Assembly (NCBI GenBank): GCA_023398165.1
Contig: JAEWSQ010000021.1
Coordinates: 92,057-156,056, forward strand
DNA: 64,000 bases
Direction of reading: 5' to 3'
Source of the DNA: Spirochaetota bacterium
GTDB lineage: Bacteria; Spirochaetota; Spirochaetia; Treponematales; Treponemataceae
The notes under the pieces are model-generated. The model did no database searches. It saw nothing but the letters and a program-made list of their open reading frames with translations, and was not told where the DNA came from. This document shows, in pieces, positions 7,495 to 15,731 of the stretch. The translations under genes were made by a program, and so were the position numbers. Within the stretch, counting starts at the first letter, position 1; each line of letters starts with the position of its first letter.

Positions 7495-9276
7495 ATGGCA
7501 TTTACCCATTATATTCTTGTTTGCGGCGGAACCGGATGTGAATCCAGCAATGCAGACGGAATTTTTAAAAATCTTATTGCAGAAGCTAAAGAAGCAGGTG
7601 TTTCAGACAAGGTTCAGATTGTTAAAACAGGCTGTTTCGGATTCTGCGAAAAAGGTCCGATTGTTAAAGTTCTTCCGGAAGATTCTTTCTATGTCGAAGT
7701 AAAACCTGAAGATGCAAAAGATATTATTAGAGAACAGATTGTTAAAGGCCGTGAAGTTACAAGGCTCTTATACAATAAAGCCAAAAAAAGTATTGAAGAT
7801 GTCGAAGAAATTCAATTCTATCAAAAACAGCTCCGCATTGTACTTCGCAACTGCGGTGTTATTAATCCTGAAGATATAACTGAATACATCGCCCGCGACG
7901 GCTACCTCGCCCTCGAAAAAGCTCTTTTTGACATGACCCCTGAACAGATTATTAATGAAGTCAAGAAATCAGGACTCCGCGGAAGAGGAGGAGCAGGATT
8001 CCCCACCGGTCTTAAATGGGAAGCCGGCTTTAAGGCAAAAGGCGACGTTAAATATGTTGTCTGTAATGCTGACGAAGGCGACCCCGGAGCCTACATGGAC
8101 CGCTCGACAATTGAAGGCGATCCCCACTCAGTTATTGAAGCTATGATAATTTGCGGTAAAGCAATCGGAGCAAATAAGGGTTTTATTTACATCCGTGCTG
8201 AGTATCCGCTCGCTATTGACCGCTTAAAGATTGCTATGGCTCAGGCTCAGGAAAACGGCCTCCTTGGTAAAAACATACTCGGTTCAGGTTTCGATTTTGA
8301 CATTGAAATCCGTCTCGGTGCTGGCGCCTTCGTATGCGGTGAAGAGACAGCTCTTTTACGCTCAATAGAAGGACTTCGCGGTATGCCGACACCGAAACCC
8401 CCGTTTCCTGCCCAGTGCGGTCTGTGGGGTAAACCTACCATCATCAACAATGTTGAAACATGGGCAAATATTCCTGTAATTCTTACAAAAGGTGCTGACT
8501 GGTTTAATAAAATCGGAACTGAAGATTCAAAAGGAACGAAGGTTTTTGCTCTTACCGGTAAGGTTCAAAACTCAGGACTTGTTGAAGTTCCAATGGGAAC
8601 GACACTCCGCGAAATCATTTTCGAAATCGGCGGTGGCATTAAAAACGGTAAAAAATTCAAGGGAGTTCAGACCGGCGGTCCATCAGGCGGTATTATAACC
8701 GAAGAAAGTCTTGATACCCCGATCGATTTCGGTGCCCTTACAAGACTCGGATCAATGATGGGTTCAGGCGGTATGATCGTTATGGATGAAGACGACTGCG
8801 TTATCGACGTATCGAAGTTCTATATGGAATTCTGCGTTGACGAATCATGCGGTAAATGCTCACCCTGCCGTATCGGCACACGTCAGATGTATACTATCCT
8901 TGATAAAATTTCCCGCGGCAACGGAGATCTTGAAGATCTTCAGAAGCTCAAGGATATCGGTTTTGCAATGCAGAAGTCTTCTTTGTGCGCCTTAGGTCAG
9001 TCTGCACCGAATCCGACTCTTTCAACCATCAAGAAATTCGAAAAGGAATATGTTGATCACATTGTTAACAAAAAATGTACTGCCGGCAAGTGCAAGAAAC
9101 TTATTACCTTTGAAATTACTGATAAATGTATAGGCTGCGGTATGTGTGCAAAAAAATGCCCTGCTGACTGCATTACGGGTGAAAAGAAAGCAAAACATGT
9201 TATCGATCAGAGCAAGTGCTTGAAATGCGGCGAATGCGAAAGAACTTGCAAATTTGGTGCGATCATTAAACACTAA
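7495..9276 (+). CDS. hndC: Hydrogenase flavoprotein subunit HndC (NuoF-like, NADH-binding)
   Basis: The 593-residue HndC (HydB) subunit binds FMN and NAD(H) and is the likely flavin site of electron bifurcation. The N-terminal ferredoxin-like domain has four cysteines ('VCGGTGCESS', 'KTGCFGFCEKG'). The NuoF core includes 'GRGGAGFPTG' (about 163-172) and 'NADEGDPGAYMDR' for nucleotide and flavin binding. A [4Fe-4S] site follows in 'ESCGKCSPCRIGTRQ' (about 450-464) with a later Cys in 'SSLCALGQ'. The C-terminus carries two [4Fe-4S] ferredoxin motifs, 'CIGCGMCAKKCPADC' and 'CLKCGECERTC' (about 546-588). It is spaced 9 bases from hndB and 12 bases from hndD. In characterised homologues the complex couples NADH and reduced ferredoxin oxidation to H2 production, or the reverse. 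Confidence 0.95.
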   Translation: MAFTHYILVCGGTGCESSNADGIFKNLIAEAKEAGVSDKVQIVKTGCFGFCEKGPIVKVLPEDSFYVEVKPEDAKDIIREQIVKGREVTRLLYNKAKKSIEDVEEIQFYQKQLRIVLRNCGVINPEDITEYIARDGYLALEKALFDMTPEQIINEVKKSGLRGRGGAGFPTGLKWEAGFKAKGDVKYVVCNADEGDPGAYMDRSTIEGDPHSVIEAMIICGKAIGANKGFIYIRAEYPLAIDRLKIAMAQAQENGLLGKNILGSGFDFDIEIRLGAGAFVCGEETALLRSIEGLRGMPTPKPPFPAQCGLWGKPTIINNVETWANIPVILTKGADWFNKIGTEDSKGTKVFALTGKVQNSGLVEVPMGTTLREIIFEIGGGIKNGKKFKGVQTGGPSGGIITEESLDTPIDFGALTRLGSMMGSGGMIVMDEDDCVIDVSKFYMEFCVDESCGKCSPCRIGTRQMYTILDKISRGNGDLEDLQKLKDIGFAMQKSSLCALGQSAPNPTLSTIKKFEKEYVDHIVNKKCTAGKCKKLITFEITDKCIGCGMCAKKCPADCITGEKKAKHVIDQSKCLKCGECERTCKFGAIIKH

Positions 9277-9288
9277 GGAGACTATGAA

Positions 9289-11034
9289 ATGGTAAACGTT
9301 AACATAAACGGTAAGGATGTTCAGGTCGAAGAAGGAACCAGCATTCTTAACGCAGCAAAAAAGCTGAATATAAATATACCAAGCCTTTGCTACAATCCGG
9401 ATCTTCCGGCCTGGGCTTCATGCGGTATCTGCATTGTACGCCTGGCAGGAACACCGAAAATGCTCAGGGCATGCTGCACTGCAGTGTCTGAGGGAATGAA
9501 GCTTATTACTCACGATCCTGAAATTAACAAGGCAAGAAAAACAGTTCTCGAGCTGATCCTTTCAAACCACCCCGCTGATTGTCTTCAATGCAATAGAAGC
9601 GGACAGTGCGAACTTCAGAATATGGCTGCCGATTTCGGTCTTCGCCAGAAACCGCGCTTTAGAAAAATCTTAAAAGATCAGCCGGTCGATGATTCATACG
9701 AAGTAATCGTTTTTGACCGCGACAAGTGTATTAACTGCGGCCGCTGCGTTGAAGCATGCCAGCTCATGCAGAATGTATGGGCTCTCGAATACACCGGACG
9801 CGGCGATAAAACCGTTATCGGTCCTGTAGCAGGTGCAAACCTTGCAGAAAGCCCCTGTGTACGATGCGGCCAGTGCGCTGCTCACTGCCCTGTTGGAGCA
9901 ATTACCACACACAACCCGCTTGAAGAAATATTTGAAAAACTTGCCAACCCCGAAATTGTGTCTGCGGTTCAAATTGCTCCTTCCGTCCGTGCAGCCCTCG
10001 GCGAGGAATTCGGTCTTCCCGTTGGTGCAATTAGTACCGGGAAAATCTACACAGCACTGCGCATGATTGGATTTAAGCACGTTTTCGACACAAACTTCTC
10101 TGCTGACCTTACAATTATGGAAGAAGGAACTGAACTTGTAACACGTCTTACAAAGGGCGGTCCCCTTCCCATGTTTACCAGCTGCTGCCCTGGATGGGTC
10201 GATTATGCAGAAAAGAACTATCATGATTACCTTCCCAACCTTTCAACAGCAAAGAGTCCCCAGCAGATGCAGGGTGCAATTACAAAAACCTATTTTGCTG
10301 ACATCATAGGTGCAAAACCGGAAAAGATTTACTCTGTATCCATAATGCCCTGTACTGCAAAAGCATATGAGGCACGCAGAGATAAGACAATGCAGTCTTC
10401 CGGCGCACAGGATGTCGACAAGGTATTAACAACAAGAGAATTTGCAGCTCTTATACGGCTTGCAGGAATTGATTTTGCTAAGCTTGAAGAAACTCAGGCA
10501 GACAGCCCGATCGGACCATACTCCGGAGCTGGTACAATTTTCGGTGCCACAGGCGGTGTTATGGAAGCGGCGGTAAGAACTGCATACAAACTTGTTGTCG
10601 GAAAAGAACTTGGAAACCTTGATTACACTGCAGCACGCGGACTCGAAAACGTGAAGACTGCAGAAGTTGATCTCAATGGAACAAAAGTAAGACTCTGCAT
10701 TATTCATCAGCTTTCAAGTGTTGAGCCTGTTATGGCAGAAATCCGTAAAGCACGTGATGAAGGCAAAGAACCGCCGTACCACTTCGTTGAGGTAATGGCA
10801 TGCCGCGGCGGTTGTGTCGCAGGCGGCGGTCAGCCTTACGGTGTTACCGATGAAATCCGCAAGCAGAGAGCTGCAGCCCTCTATTCTGATGATAAGAATT
10901 GTGAAATCAGAACTTCACATCAGAATCCCTTAATCACTAAAATTTATAAGGATTACTTCGGTCAGCCGAACAGCGAAAAAGCTCATCACCTGCTTCACAC
11001 GCATTATGTAAAACGTTCTTTATATAAGGACTAA
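9289..11034 (+). CDS. hndD: [FeFe]-hydrogenase catalytic subunit HndD
   Basis: This 581-residue cytoplasmic subunit makes or oxidises H2 at an H-cluster. An N-terminal [2Fe-2S] domain has Cys at about 34, 45, 48 and 62. A His-Cys [4Fe-4S] site follows ('NHPADCLQCNRSGQC'), then two [4Fe-4S] motifs ('CINCGRCVEAC', 'CVRCGQCAAHC'). All three H-cluster signatures are intact: L1 'TSCCPGW' (about 297-303), L2 'MPCTAKAYE' (about 353-361) and L3 'EVMACRGGCVAGGGQP' (about 500-515). It is the last gene of the operon and is followed by a strong terminator. The maturases HydE, HydF and HydG are not in this window. Confidence 0.97.
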   Translation: MVNVNINGKDVQVEEGTSILNAAKKLNINIPSLCYNPDLPAWASCGICIVRLAGTPKMLRACCTAVSEGMKLITHDPEINKARKTVLELILSNHPADCLQCNRSGQCELQNMAADFGLRQKPRFRKILKDQPVDDSYEVIVFDRDKCINCGRCVEACQLMQNVWALEYTGRGDKTVIGPVAGANLAESPCVRCGQCAAHCPVGAITTHNPLEEIFEKLANPEIVSAVQIAPSVRAALGEEFGLPVGAISTGKIYTALRMIGFKHVFDTNFSADLTIMEEGTELVTRLTKGGPLPMFTSCCPGWVDYAEKNYHDYLPNLSTAKSPQQMQGAITKTYFADIIGAKPEKIYSVSIMPCTAKAYEARRDKTMQSSGAQDVDKVLTTREFAALIRLAGIDFAKLEETQADSPIGPYSGAGTIFGATGGVMEAAVRTAYKLVVGKELGNLDYTAARGLENVKTAEVDLNGTKVRLCIIHQLSSVEPVMAEIRKARDEGKEPPYHFVEVMACRGGCVAGGGQPYGVTDEIRKQRAAALYSDDKNCEIRTSHQNPLITKIYKDYFGQPNSEKAHHLLHTHYVKRSLYKD

Positions 11035-11041
11035 TAATCTC

Positions 11042-11118
11042 TTCTGAAAAAGCATTAAAAAAAATCTTTTTCAGAAAGTAAAAACTGCCCGGCAGTAGCT
11101 CTGCCGGGCAGTTTTTTT
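11042..11118 (+). terminator. Double hairpin terminator of the hydrogenase operon
   Basis: An 11-bp stem (11042-11052 with 11066-11076) is followed by a 13-bp GC-rich stem (11083-11095 with 11101-11113), a 5-base loop TAGCT and a run of seven T ending at 11118. The second hairpin is a textbook intrinsic terminator. The first may act as a barrier to 3' exonucleases. Confidence 0.92.
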
Positions 11119-11131
11119 AAAGGAATACTGC

Positions 11132-11341
11132 ATGGGAGAATTGGATTTGGATGAGAGAATAATTAGAATAGAAACAAAACTCTCTTTTTTAGAGGATTTC
11201 ATTATTCAGCTTCAGGAAGTATCCGTGGAGCAGGGTAAGGAAATAGACATGTTGAAAAAAGAAAACAGAAAAATTCAGGCAAAGATTAAGGAAATGACCG
11301 ACAACGAAGAGCTTTTGAATCAGAAACCGCCGCATTATTGA
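11132..11341 (+). CDS. slyX: SlyX family protein
   Basis: This small acidic protein of 69 residues is predicted to be almost wholly coiled coil. 'LDERIIRIETKLSFLEDFI' at the N-terminus and a C-terminal 'PPHY' tail (residues 66-69) match the SlyX family. The biochemical function of SlyX is unknown. The ATG has an AAAGGA Shine-Dalgarno. The gene sits 14 bases after the hydrogenase terminator and overlaps the 3' end of the convergent histidine kinase by 7 bases, so it may be expressed by read-through. No clear promoter of its own was seen. Confidence 0.85.
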   Translation: MGELDLDERIIRIETKLSFLEDFIIQLQEVSVEQGKEIDMLKKENRKIQAKIKEMTDNEELLNQKPPHY

Positions 11342-13479
11342 GTCGTTTCTCTAAGTGGAATAGTTATTTTAATGCTTGTTCCCTTTCCGCTCTCGGATTT
11401 CCATGTATAGCCTGCATCAATTTGATGCGCCCTATACTCCATAGATTTGAGGCCCATTCCGCTGCCGAGAGCCTGTCTTTTTTGAGCCTTACTGTTTGGA
11501 GCAATGCTTTTTTCAATTTTTCCTGTACCGTTATCTTCTAGGGAAAAAGTAACTGTGTCAGCAGTACAAAGGGCGCTGAGTTTGACATATGAAGCTTTTG
11601 AATGCTTTATAACATTCTGCATGCCTTCCTGAATAATCCTGAAAATATTCATTTTCTGTGCAACAGTAAGCTGAATTTCAGAATCAATTTTCCATACATA
11701 TTCACAAACACAGCCTGTTTGCTTTTGAACGTTCATGCATAGACTTTCAAGAGCCTCCTGCAGACCGAGTGTATCGAGCTCAAGGGGAAAAAAGTCATGG
11801 GCATACTGCCGAGTTCTAGTTAATGTCTCATCGATCATTGAGGATAGGTCCTTAAGCACCGGCTCCCCTGCCGATTTCATACTGGAACAAAACATGGAAA
11901 TTCCGGCAAGACGCTGGCAGATGTCATCATGCAAATCCAAAGAAAACCGTAGTCTTTCCATCTCGCTGATCTTTAAAACTTCGGCTTCCACCGCAATTCT
12001 CTTATCAGCCTCTTTTTTTAATTCTTTATTTGCTTTTAATAGATCGCTTGTTCTTTTTGCCACCTCGGCCTCAAGCTGTTTGGCTCTGTCCTTTTCCTTA
12101 TCCAGGACTTGTATAAGTCTTATTGCATTCTGTATGAGACGAGCGGCATTACATATATGAGGCTGAACAATGTCATCAGCTTCGTAGACAAGAATTCCAA
12201 GTGGAACATCGCCTGCAGTAAGATGAAGGAGACAGTGTGAAAAAGGTTTTGTGTGCTTTCTGGAAAAAAGAGAATCAAAAAAATCTTTAAGATCATGTAA
12301 ACGGGGTGTGTCGCCGGAAATAATTTCTGTCCCCTCGTAGCGCTCATAAAGAAGATAAGCCTTATTTGTGTCAACATTCTGCGCTTGAGGATACATAAAA
12401 AAATAACACAAAGATATTTCCATCTTCTCCAGAAAATCCTGCAGACAGAAAACCAGTTCCCTAACAGAATAGGCAGAATTGAGCTGCTGTGCCAGAATAC
12501 TGACATGTTTAAGATACTCTTCGGATTTTATTTCCCGTGTATAAATCTGAAGCATTTTTTCCTTAAAATCTCTTGAAGAATTTAATCCTTCAAAAGAATC
12601 TGTATTGGAATCCTCAAGAATAAAACGGTTACACCCGCATGAATTACGTATAACCACCTCCGTATTCACTAATTGAACCCGTGGAACAGATTCATTGCGG
12701 TAAAAATCATGAAGTGTCTGAACACTCATTTCTCCAAGTAAATCGAGAGGCTGTTTAACCGTAGTAAGGGGGGGAATTTCCATTTGAGCCTGCGGAATAT
12801 CGTCAAATCCTGTCACTGCACAATTTTTCCATGCTGCATTATTTATTGATCTGAGGCATTTTAAAACACCAATAGCCATACTGTCATTTGCGGTAACAAC
12901 AACATCCACGGGATTTACCTCATGAGAACGTATATACAGTTTCATAGCCTGAATGGCTGACATCTCGAGAAAATCGCAGTTCACAATTTCGAATTCAATA
13001 TCTTTAAACTGATACAGATACTTCTGCATTGATTTGTTAAACACATGTTCCCTGATAATATTATCTCTATGAGTTGTAGGTCCGCCCATGAATAAGAATT
13101 TTCTATAACCGTGATCGAGGACTAGATGATTAAGAATTGTCTCCATGGAATAGCGGTTTCTTATGAGCAGAGAGGGAAATGTATTCAGTCTTTTACCAAT
13201 AGAAACACAGGGAATATTGTTGAACATTTTAATAATTCTCTCGGGAAGATCAAATTCAATATCCAGCACAATAACAGAGGAAAGAAGCAGAACACCGTCA
13301 ACAGACAAAAATCGTATTGAAGGGAAAAGGTTTTTTTGAGAAAGTGTTGCCTGCTCAATAGTTTCATTTTGAATGCAGATCAGATCTATTCCCATCAATG
13401 CAGCCTGGGTTCTCACCCCTCTATATACACTAATCTGATACTGTTCATCAAGGTTTCTGACGTATAATGCAATTCTCAT
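11335..13479 (-). CDS. Cytoplasmic hybrid sensor: LacI-type ligand-binding domain plus histidine kinase
   Basis: The 714-residue protein has no membrane segment. Residues 1-305 form a LacI/PurR-type periplasmic-binding-protein fold without the HTH: 'VVTANDSMAIGVLKCLR' (about 190), 'VTGFDDIPQA' (about 220), 'LTTVKQP' and the family end motif 'VIRNSCGC' (about 297). A middle region (about 320-460) is unassigned. A coiled coil (about 465-515) leads to a HisKA_3 phospho-acceptor 'SLDLHDDICQRLAG' (His at about 527) and an HATPase domain with 'QEGMQNVIKHSKAS', 'EDNGTGK' and 'GSGMGLKSMEYRA'. It probably binds a small cytoplasmic ligand, perhaps a sugar, and phosphorylates the LuxR-type regulator encoded divergently 108 bases away. 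The start at 13479 lacks a Shine-Dalgarno and abuts a promoter. Confidence 0.9.
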   Translation of the reverse strand: MRIALYVRNLDEQYQISVYRGVRTQAALMGIDLICIQNETIEQATLSQKNLFPSIRFLSVDGVLLLSSVIVLDIEFDLPERIIKMFNNIPCVSIGKRLNTFPSLLIRNRYSMETILNHLVLDHGYRKFLFMGGPTTHRDNIIREHVFNKSMQKYLYQFKDIEFEIVNCDFLEMSAIQAMKLYIRSHEVNPVDVVVTANDSMAIGVLKCLRSINNAAWKNCAVTGFDDIPQAQMEIPPLTTVKQPLDLLGEMSVQTLHDFYRNESVPRVQLVNTEVVIRNSCGCNRFILEDSNTDSFEGLNSSRDFKEKMLQIYTREIKSEEYLKHVSILAQQLNSAYSVRELVFCLQDFLEKMEISLCYFFMYPQAQNVDTNKAYLLYERYEGTEIISGDTPRLHDLKDFFDSLFSRKHTKPFSHCLLHLTAGDVPLGILVYEADDIVQPHICNAARLIQNAIRLIQVLDKEKDRAKQLEAEVAKRTSDLLKANKELKKEADKRIAVEAEVLKISEMERLRFSLDLHDDICQRLAGISMFCSSMKSAGEPVLKDLSSMIDETLTRTRQYAHDFFPLELDTLGLQEALESLCMNVQKQTGCVCEYVWKIDSEIQLTVAQKMNIFRIIQEGMQNVIKHSKASYVKLSALCTADTVTFSLEDNGTGKIEKSIAPNSKAQKRQALGSGMGLKSMEYRAHQIDAGYTWKSESGKGTSIKITIPLRETTQ

Positions 13480-13485
13480 CAGCTG

Positions 13486-13494
13486 ATTATATCA
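13486..13494 (-). promoter_or_regulatory. Extended -10 promoter of the sensor kinase, leaderless geometry
   Basis: On the minus strand TGATATAAT (13494 to 13486) is an extended -10 element, and six bases later the ATG of the kinase begins. There is no good -35 box, as expected for an extended -10 promoter, and no Shine-Dalgarno. The transcript should start at or within a base of the ATG. Confidence 0.55.
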
Positions 13495-13528
13495 TATAAA
13501 AGATCAGTAATACAGACGATTTTAAGTA

Positions 13529-13557
13529 TTTACATAAAAGTATATTTCCCTTACAAT
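13529..13557 (+). promoter_or_regulatory. Promoter of the LuxR-type response regulator gene
   Basis: TTTACA (13529-13534) and TACAAT (13552-13557) are separated by 17 bases. The start near 13564 gives a leader of about 24 bases with an AGGAG Shine-Dalgarno before the GTG at 13588. The -35 box lies about 35 bases from the divergent kinase -10 box, so a single bound regulator could affect both. Confidence 0.55.
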
Positions 13558-13587
13558 GAGTATATTTTATTTTTCAGGAGCGGCTTT

Positions 13588-14250
13588 GTGGAAACAACAG
13601 TCATTTTAATTGAAGATCATCCTCTTTTTTCCAAAGGGTTACTTCAGCTTATAGAAAGCGAAAAAGGGTTTGTTGTTGTCGGAGAAGCAAGAAACGGAGA
13701 AGAAGCTTTAGCAGTTATCAGAGAAAAAAAACCGCAATTTGCTATTGTTGATTTAAACCTTGGCGACGAGGATGGTCTTGAAATAATTAAGATTATAAAA
13801 CAGGATAACCCCTCAATCTTTGTTCTTGTTCTTTCCATGTTTGATGAACGGTATTATGCCGAAAGAGCATTAAAAGCCGGAGCACAGGGCTATATTATGA
13901 AGGAGGAGGCTCCTCATAAAGTTATTGATGCAATAAAGACAATACTGTCCGGGAAAATCTGGCTTAGTGAAAACGAGCGGGAGCATCTTTATGAATATAT
14001 TTCAGGAACTTCAGTTAAAGAAACTGATAAATGGTGCGCCAGTATTAATACGCTGTCGAACAGGCAGCTTCAGATTTTCAACATGATAGGCAAAGGACTT
14101 GGAACAATAGAAATCGCAAATAAACTGAGTTTAAGCACTAAAACCATCGATGCGCATAAAGAGCATATTAAACAGAAACTCCACTGCAACTCATCCCAGG
14201 AATTAAGACAGCTTGCAGTTGAATGCAACAGCCGTCTCATATCTAAATAA
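13588..14250 (+). CDS. NarL/LuxR-family DNA-binding response regulator
   Basis: The 220-residue regulator has an N-terminal receiver domain (about 1-120) with the acidic pair in 'LIEDHPLF', the phospho-acceptor Asp in 'FAIVDLNLGDEDG' (about 55) and the conserved Lys in 'GYIMKEEAP'. The C-terminal LuxR-type HTH (about 150-215) includes 'LSNRQLQIFNMIGKG' and 'STKTIDAHKEHIKQKL'. It is the evident partner of the divergent LacI-domain histidine kinase, since HisKA_3 kinases pair with NarL-type regulators. The start codon is GTG, supported by AGGAG 7 bases upstream. Target genes are unknown; the shared intergenic region is a likely autoregulatory site. Confidence 0.93.
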   Translation: METTVILIEDHPLFSKGLLQLIESEKGFVVVGEARNGEEALAVIREKKPQFAIVDLNLGDEDGLEIIKIIKQDNPSIFVLVLSMFDERYYAERALKAGAQGYIMKEEAPHKVIDAIKTILSGKIWLSENEREHLYEYISGTSVKETDKWCASINTLSNRQLQIFNMIGKGLGTIEIANKLSLSTKTIDAHKEHIKQKLHCNSSQELRQLAVECNSRLISK

Positions 14251-14253
14251 ATT

Positions 14254-15072
14254 CTATTCCTTATCCGGATACTGTACAACTATCCGGGTATAGGGAATAC
14301 TGATGCCCTCTTCATCGAAGATTTTTTTAATACCTATGTACAGTTCGTTTTTTATCTCCAAAAAGTTTTCGTTTTTAAACCAGACGCCGAGCACCGCAGT
14401 TATTCCCGATGATCCGAACTCATCAAAGAAAACCACAGGAACGGGATCTTTTAAAGCAGAGGGACAGAGGGAAGCAGCAGCGGTAAGGATTTTCATAACC
14501 TTATCTAAATCCTCTTTATAGTCCACTTGAACCCGTACTGTCATGCGGCGCTGAGGGAAGTATGTTGCATTCACAAGATTGGATTTTATTATAGTCTCAT
14601 TGGGAATTCTGACAACCTGATTATCAGGTGTAATAATTTTTACAGATAGAAGATCCACAGAATCAACCTTACCTGATAAACCTTCAACGGTTATAAAGTC
14701 CCCAATTTTAAATGCCTTTTCGCTTAATACAAAAAAACCCGATATTATATTGCTGAACGAAGTTTGGGCTGCAAAACCGATAGCGACGCCTGCAATACCT
14801 GCAGCGCCGAGAAGAGTCGTCAGTTTTATTCCGAATAAATTAAGAAGCGTAAAAAGTATTATTGTATAAAACGTATACTTTACAATTTTATCGGCAACGG
14901 CCTGCGTCTGCTTGCTGAATTTTTTTCCGGTAACTGCATGAACATATTTTTTAATTACAGCATACAAAATAAAAGCTATTATAAACCCTATTGTATACCC
15001 CACAATGGGCAGCGTATTTTTCAAAGAAAAAAATGCTACTATCTTTTCCCACATCTTTGTTAATTCATTCAT
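14254..15072 (-). CDS. mscS: Small-conductance mechanosensitive channel (MscS family)
   Basis: The channel opens under membrane tension and releases solutes on hypo-osmotic shock. The 272-residue length fits the simple MscS class with three membrane segments (about 17-37, 55-75, 83-115). The pore helix contains the Gly/Ala-rich 'GAAGIAGVAIGFAAQT', followed by 'FSNIISGFFVL' and the beta domain 'FKIGDFITVEGLSGKV'. The start is placed at 15072, where GGAGTGG precedes the ATG; a longer reading frame would run into nth. It overlaps the end of nth by 8 bases, so nth and mscS are probably co-transcribed and coupled. Confidence 0.93.
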   Translation of the reverse strand: MNELTKMWEKIVAFFSLKNTLPIVGYTIGFIIAFILYAVIKKYVHAVTGKKFSKQTQAVADKIVKYTFYTIILFTLLNLFGIKLTTLLGAAGIAGVAIGFAAQTSFSNIISGFFVLSEKAFKIGDFITVEGLSGKVDSVDLLSVKIITPDNQVVRIPNETIIKSNLVNATYFPQRRMTVRVQVDYKEDLDKVMKILTAAASLCPSALKDPVPVVFFDEFGSSGITAVLGVWFKNENFLEIKNELYIGIKKIFDEEGISIPYTRIVVQYPDKE

Positions 15073-15715
15073 GCTTTTCCACTCCGTTCTTTTTACAATA
15101 TGATGATATACTGCAGGTGCTGCACAATGGTTTTCGTGCTGTACACACATACCTTCCGTGCAGTACCAGCCAGTGATGAGCGTGAGTTAAGTAATGTTGA
15201 GGTATCTTAGAGAGAAGCTCATTTTCAATTTCCCTCGGTGTTGTCTTGTCCGACAAACCTATACGCGGAGCAATCCGCAACAGATGCGTATCCACAGGCA
15301 TTGTAAGTTCGCCTGCAAGAACATTCAGTATGACATTTGCCGTTTTACGTCCGACTCCGGGCAGGCTTTCAAGCGAAGCTCTATTCAAAGGAACTTTTGA
15401 ATTGTATTTTTCTATCAGCATTCTGCACAGTTCAATAACGTGCCTTGCTTTTACCCGGTACAAGCCGATTGTTTTTATATAGTTCCTTAAACCCTCTTCA
15501 CCGAGGGCTACAATTTTTTCAGGGGTATCCGCCTGAGCGTACAGTGGAGCAGTTGCCTTATTAACACTCTTGTCGGTCGTCTGGGCAGATAATACAACCG
15601 AAACTAAAAGGGTAAAATTATTGGGGGCAATGAGTTCTGTCTTCGGTTCAGGATTAATCGATTTAAATATACTGAAGACTGAATCTATTTCCCCTTCTGT
15701 AAGCAGCTCTATCAT
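15065..15715 (-). CDS. nth: Endonuclease III (DNA glycosylase/AP lyase)
   Basis: Nth removes oxidised pyrimidines from DNA and cleaves the backbone at the resulting abasic site. The 216 residues include the helix-hairpin-helix 'LPGVGRKTAN' with the catalytic Lys (about 122), the catalytic Asp in 'MPVDTHLLR' (about 140) and a C-terminal [4Fe-4S] site with Cys spacing 6-2-5 in 'CTARKPLCSTCSISSYC' (about 190-206). The gene begins 16 bases after metK ends and has no Shine-Dalgarno, so it is probably read from the metK transcript. Confidence 0.96.
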   Translation of the reverse strand: MIELLTEGEIDSVFSIFKSINPEPKTELIAPNNFTLLVSVVLSAQTTDKSVNKATAPLYAQADTPEKIVALGEEGLRNYIKTIGLYRVKARHVIELCRMLIEKYNSKVPLNRASLESLPGVGRKTANVILNVLAGELTMPVDTHLLRIAPRIGLSDKTTPREIENELLSKIPQHYLTHAHHWLVLHGRYVCTARKPLCSTCSISSYCKKNGVEKHE

Positions 15716-15731
15716 AGGTCGTAAAAAACGG

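Noticed and set aside
9694..10224. A 176-codon minus-strand frame inside hndD
   Set aside because: It is antisense to the conserved ferredoxin and H-cluster region of hndD and has a low-complexity, Cys-rich composition that mirrors the sense codons.
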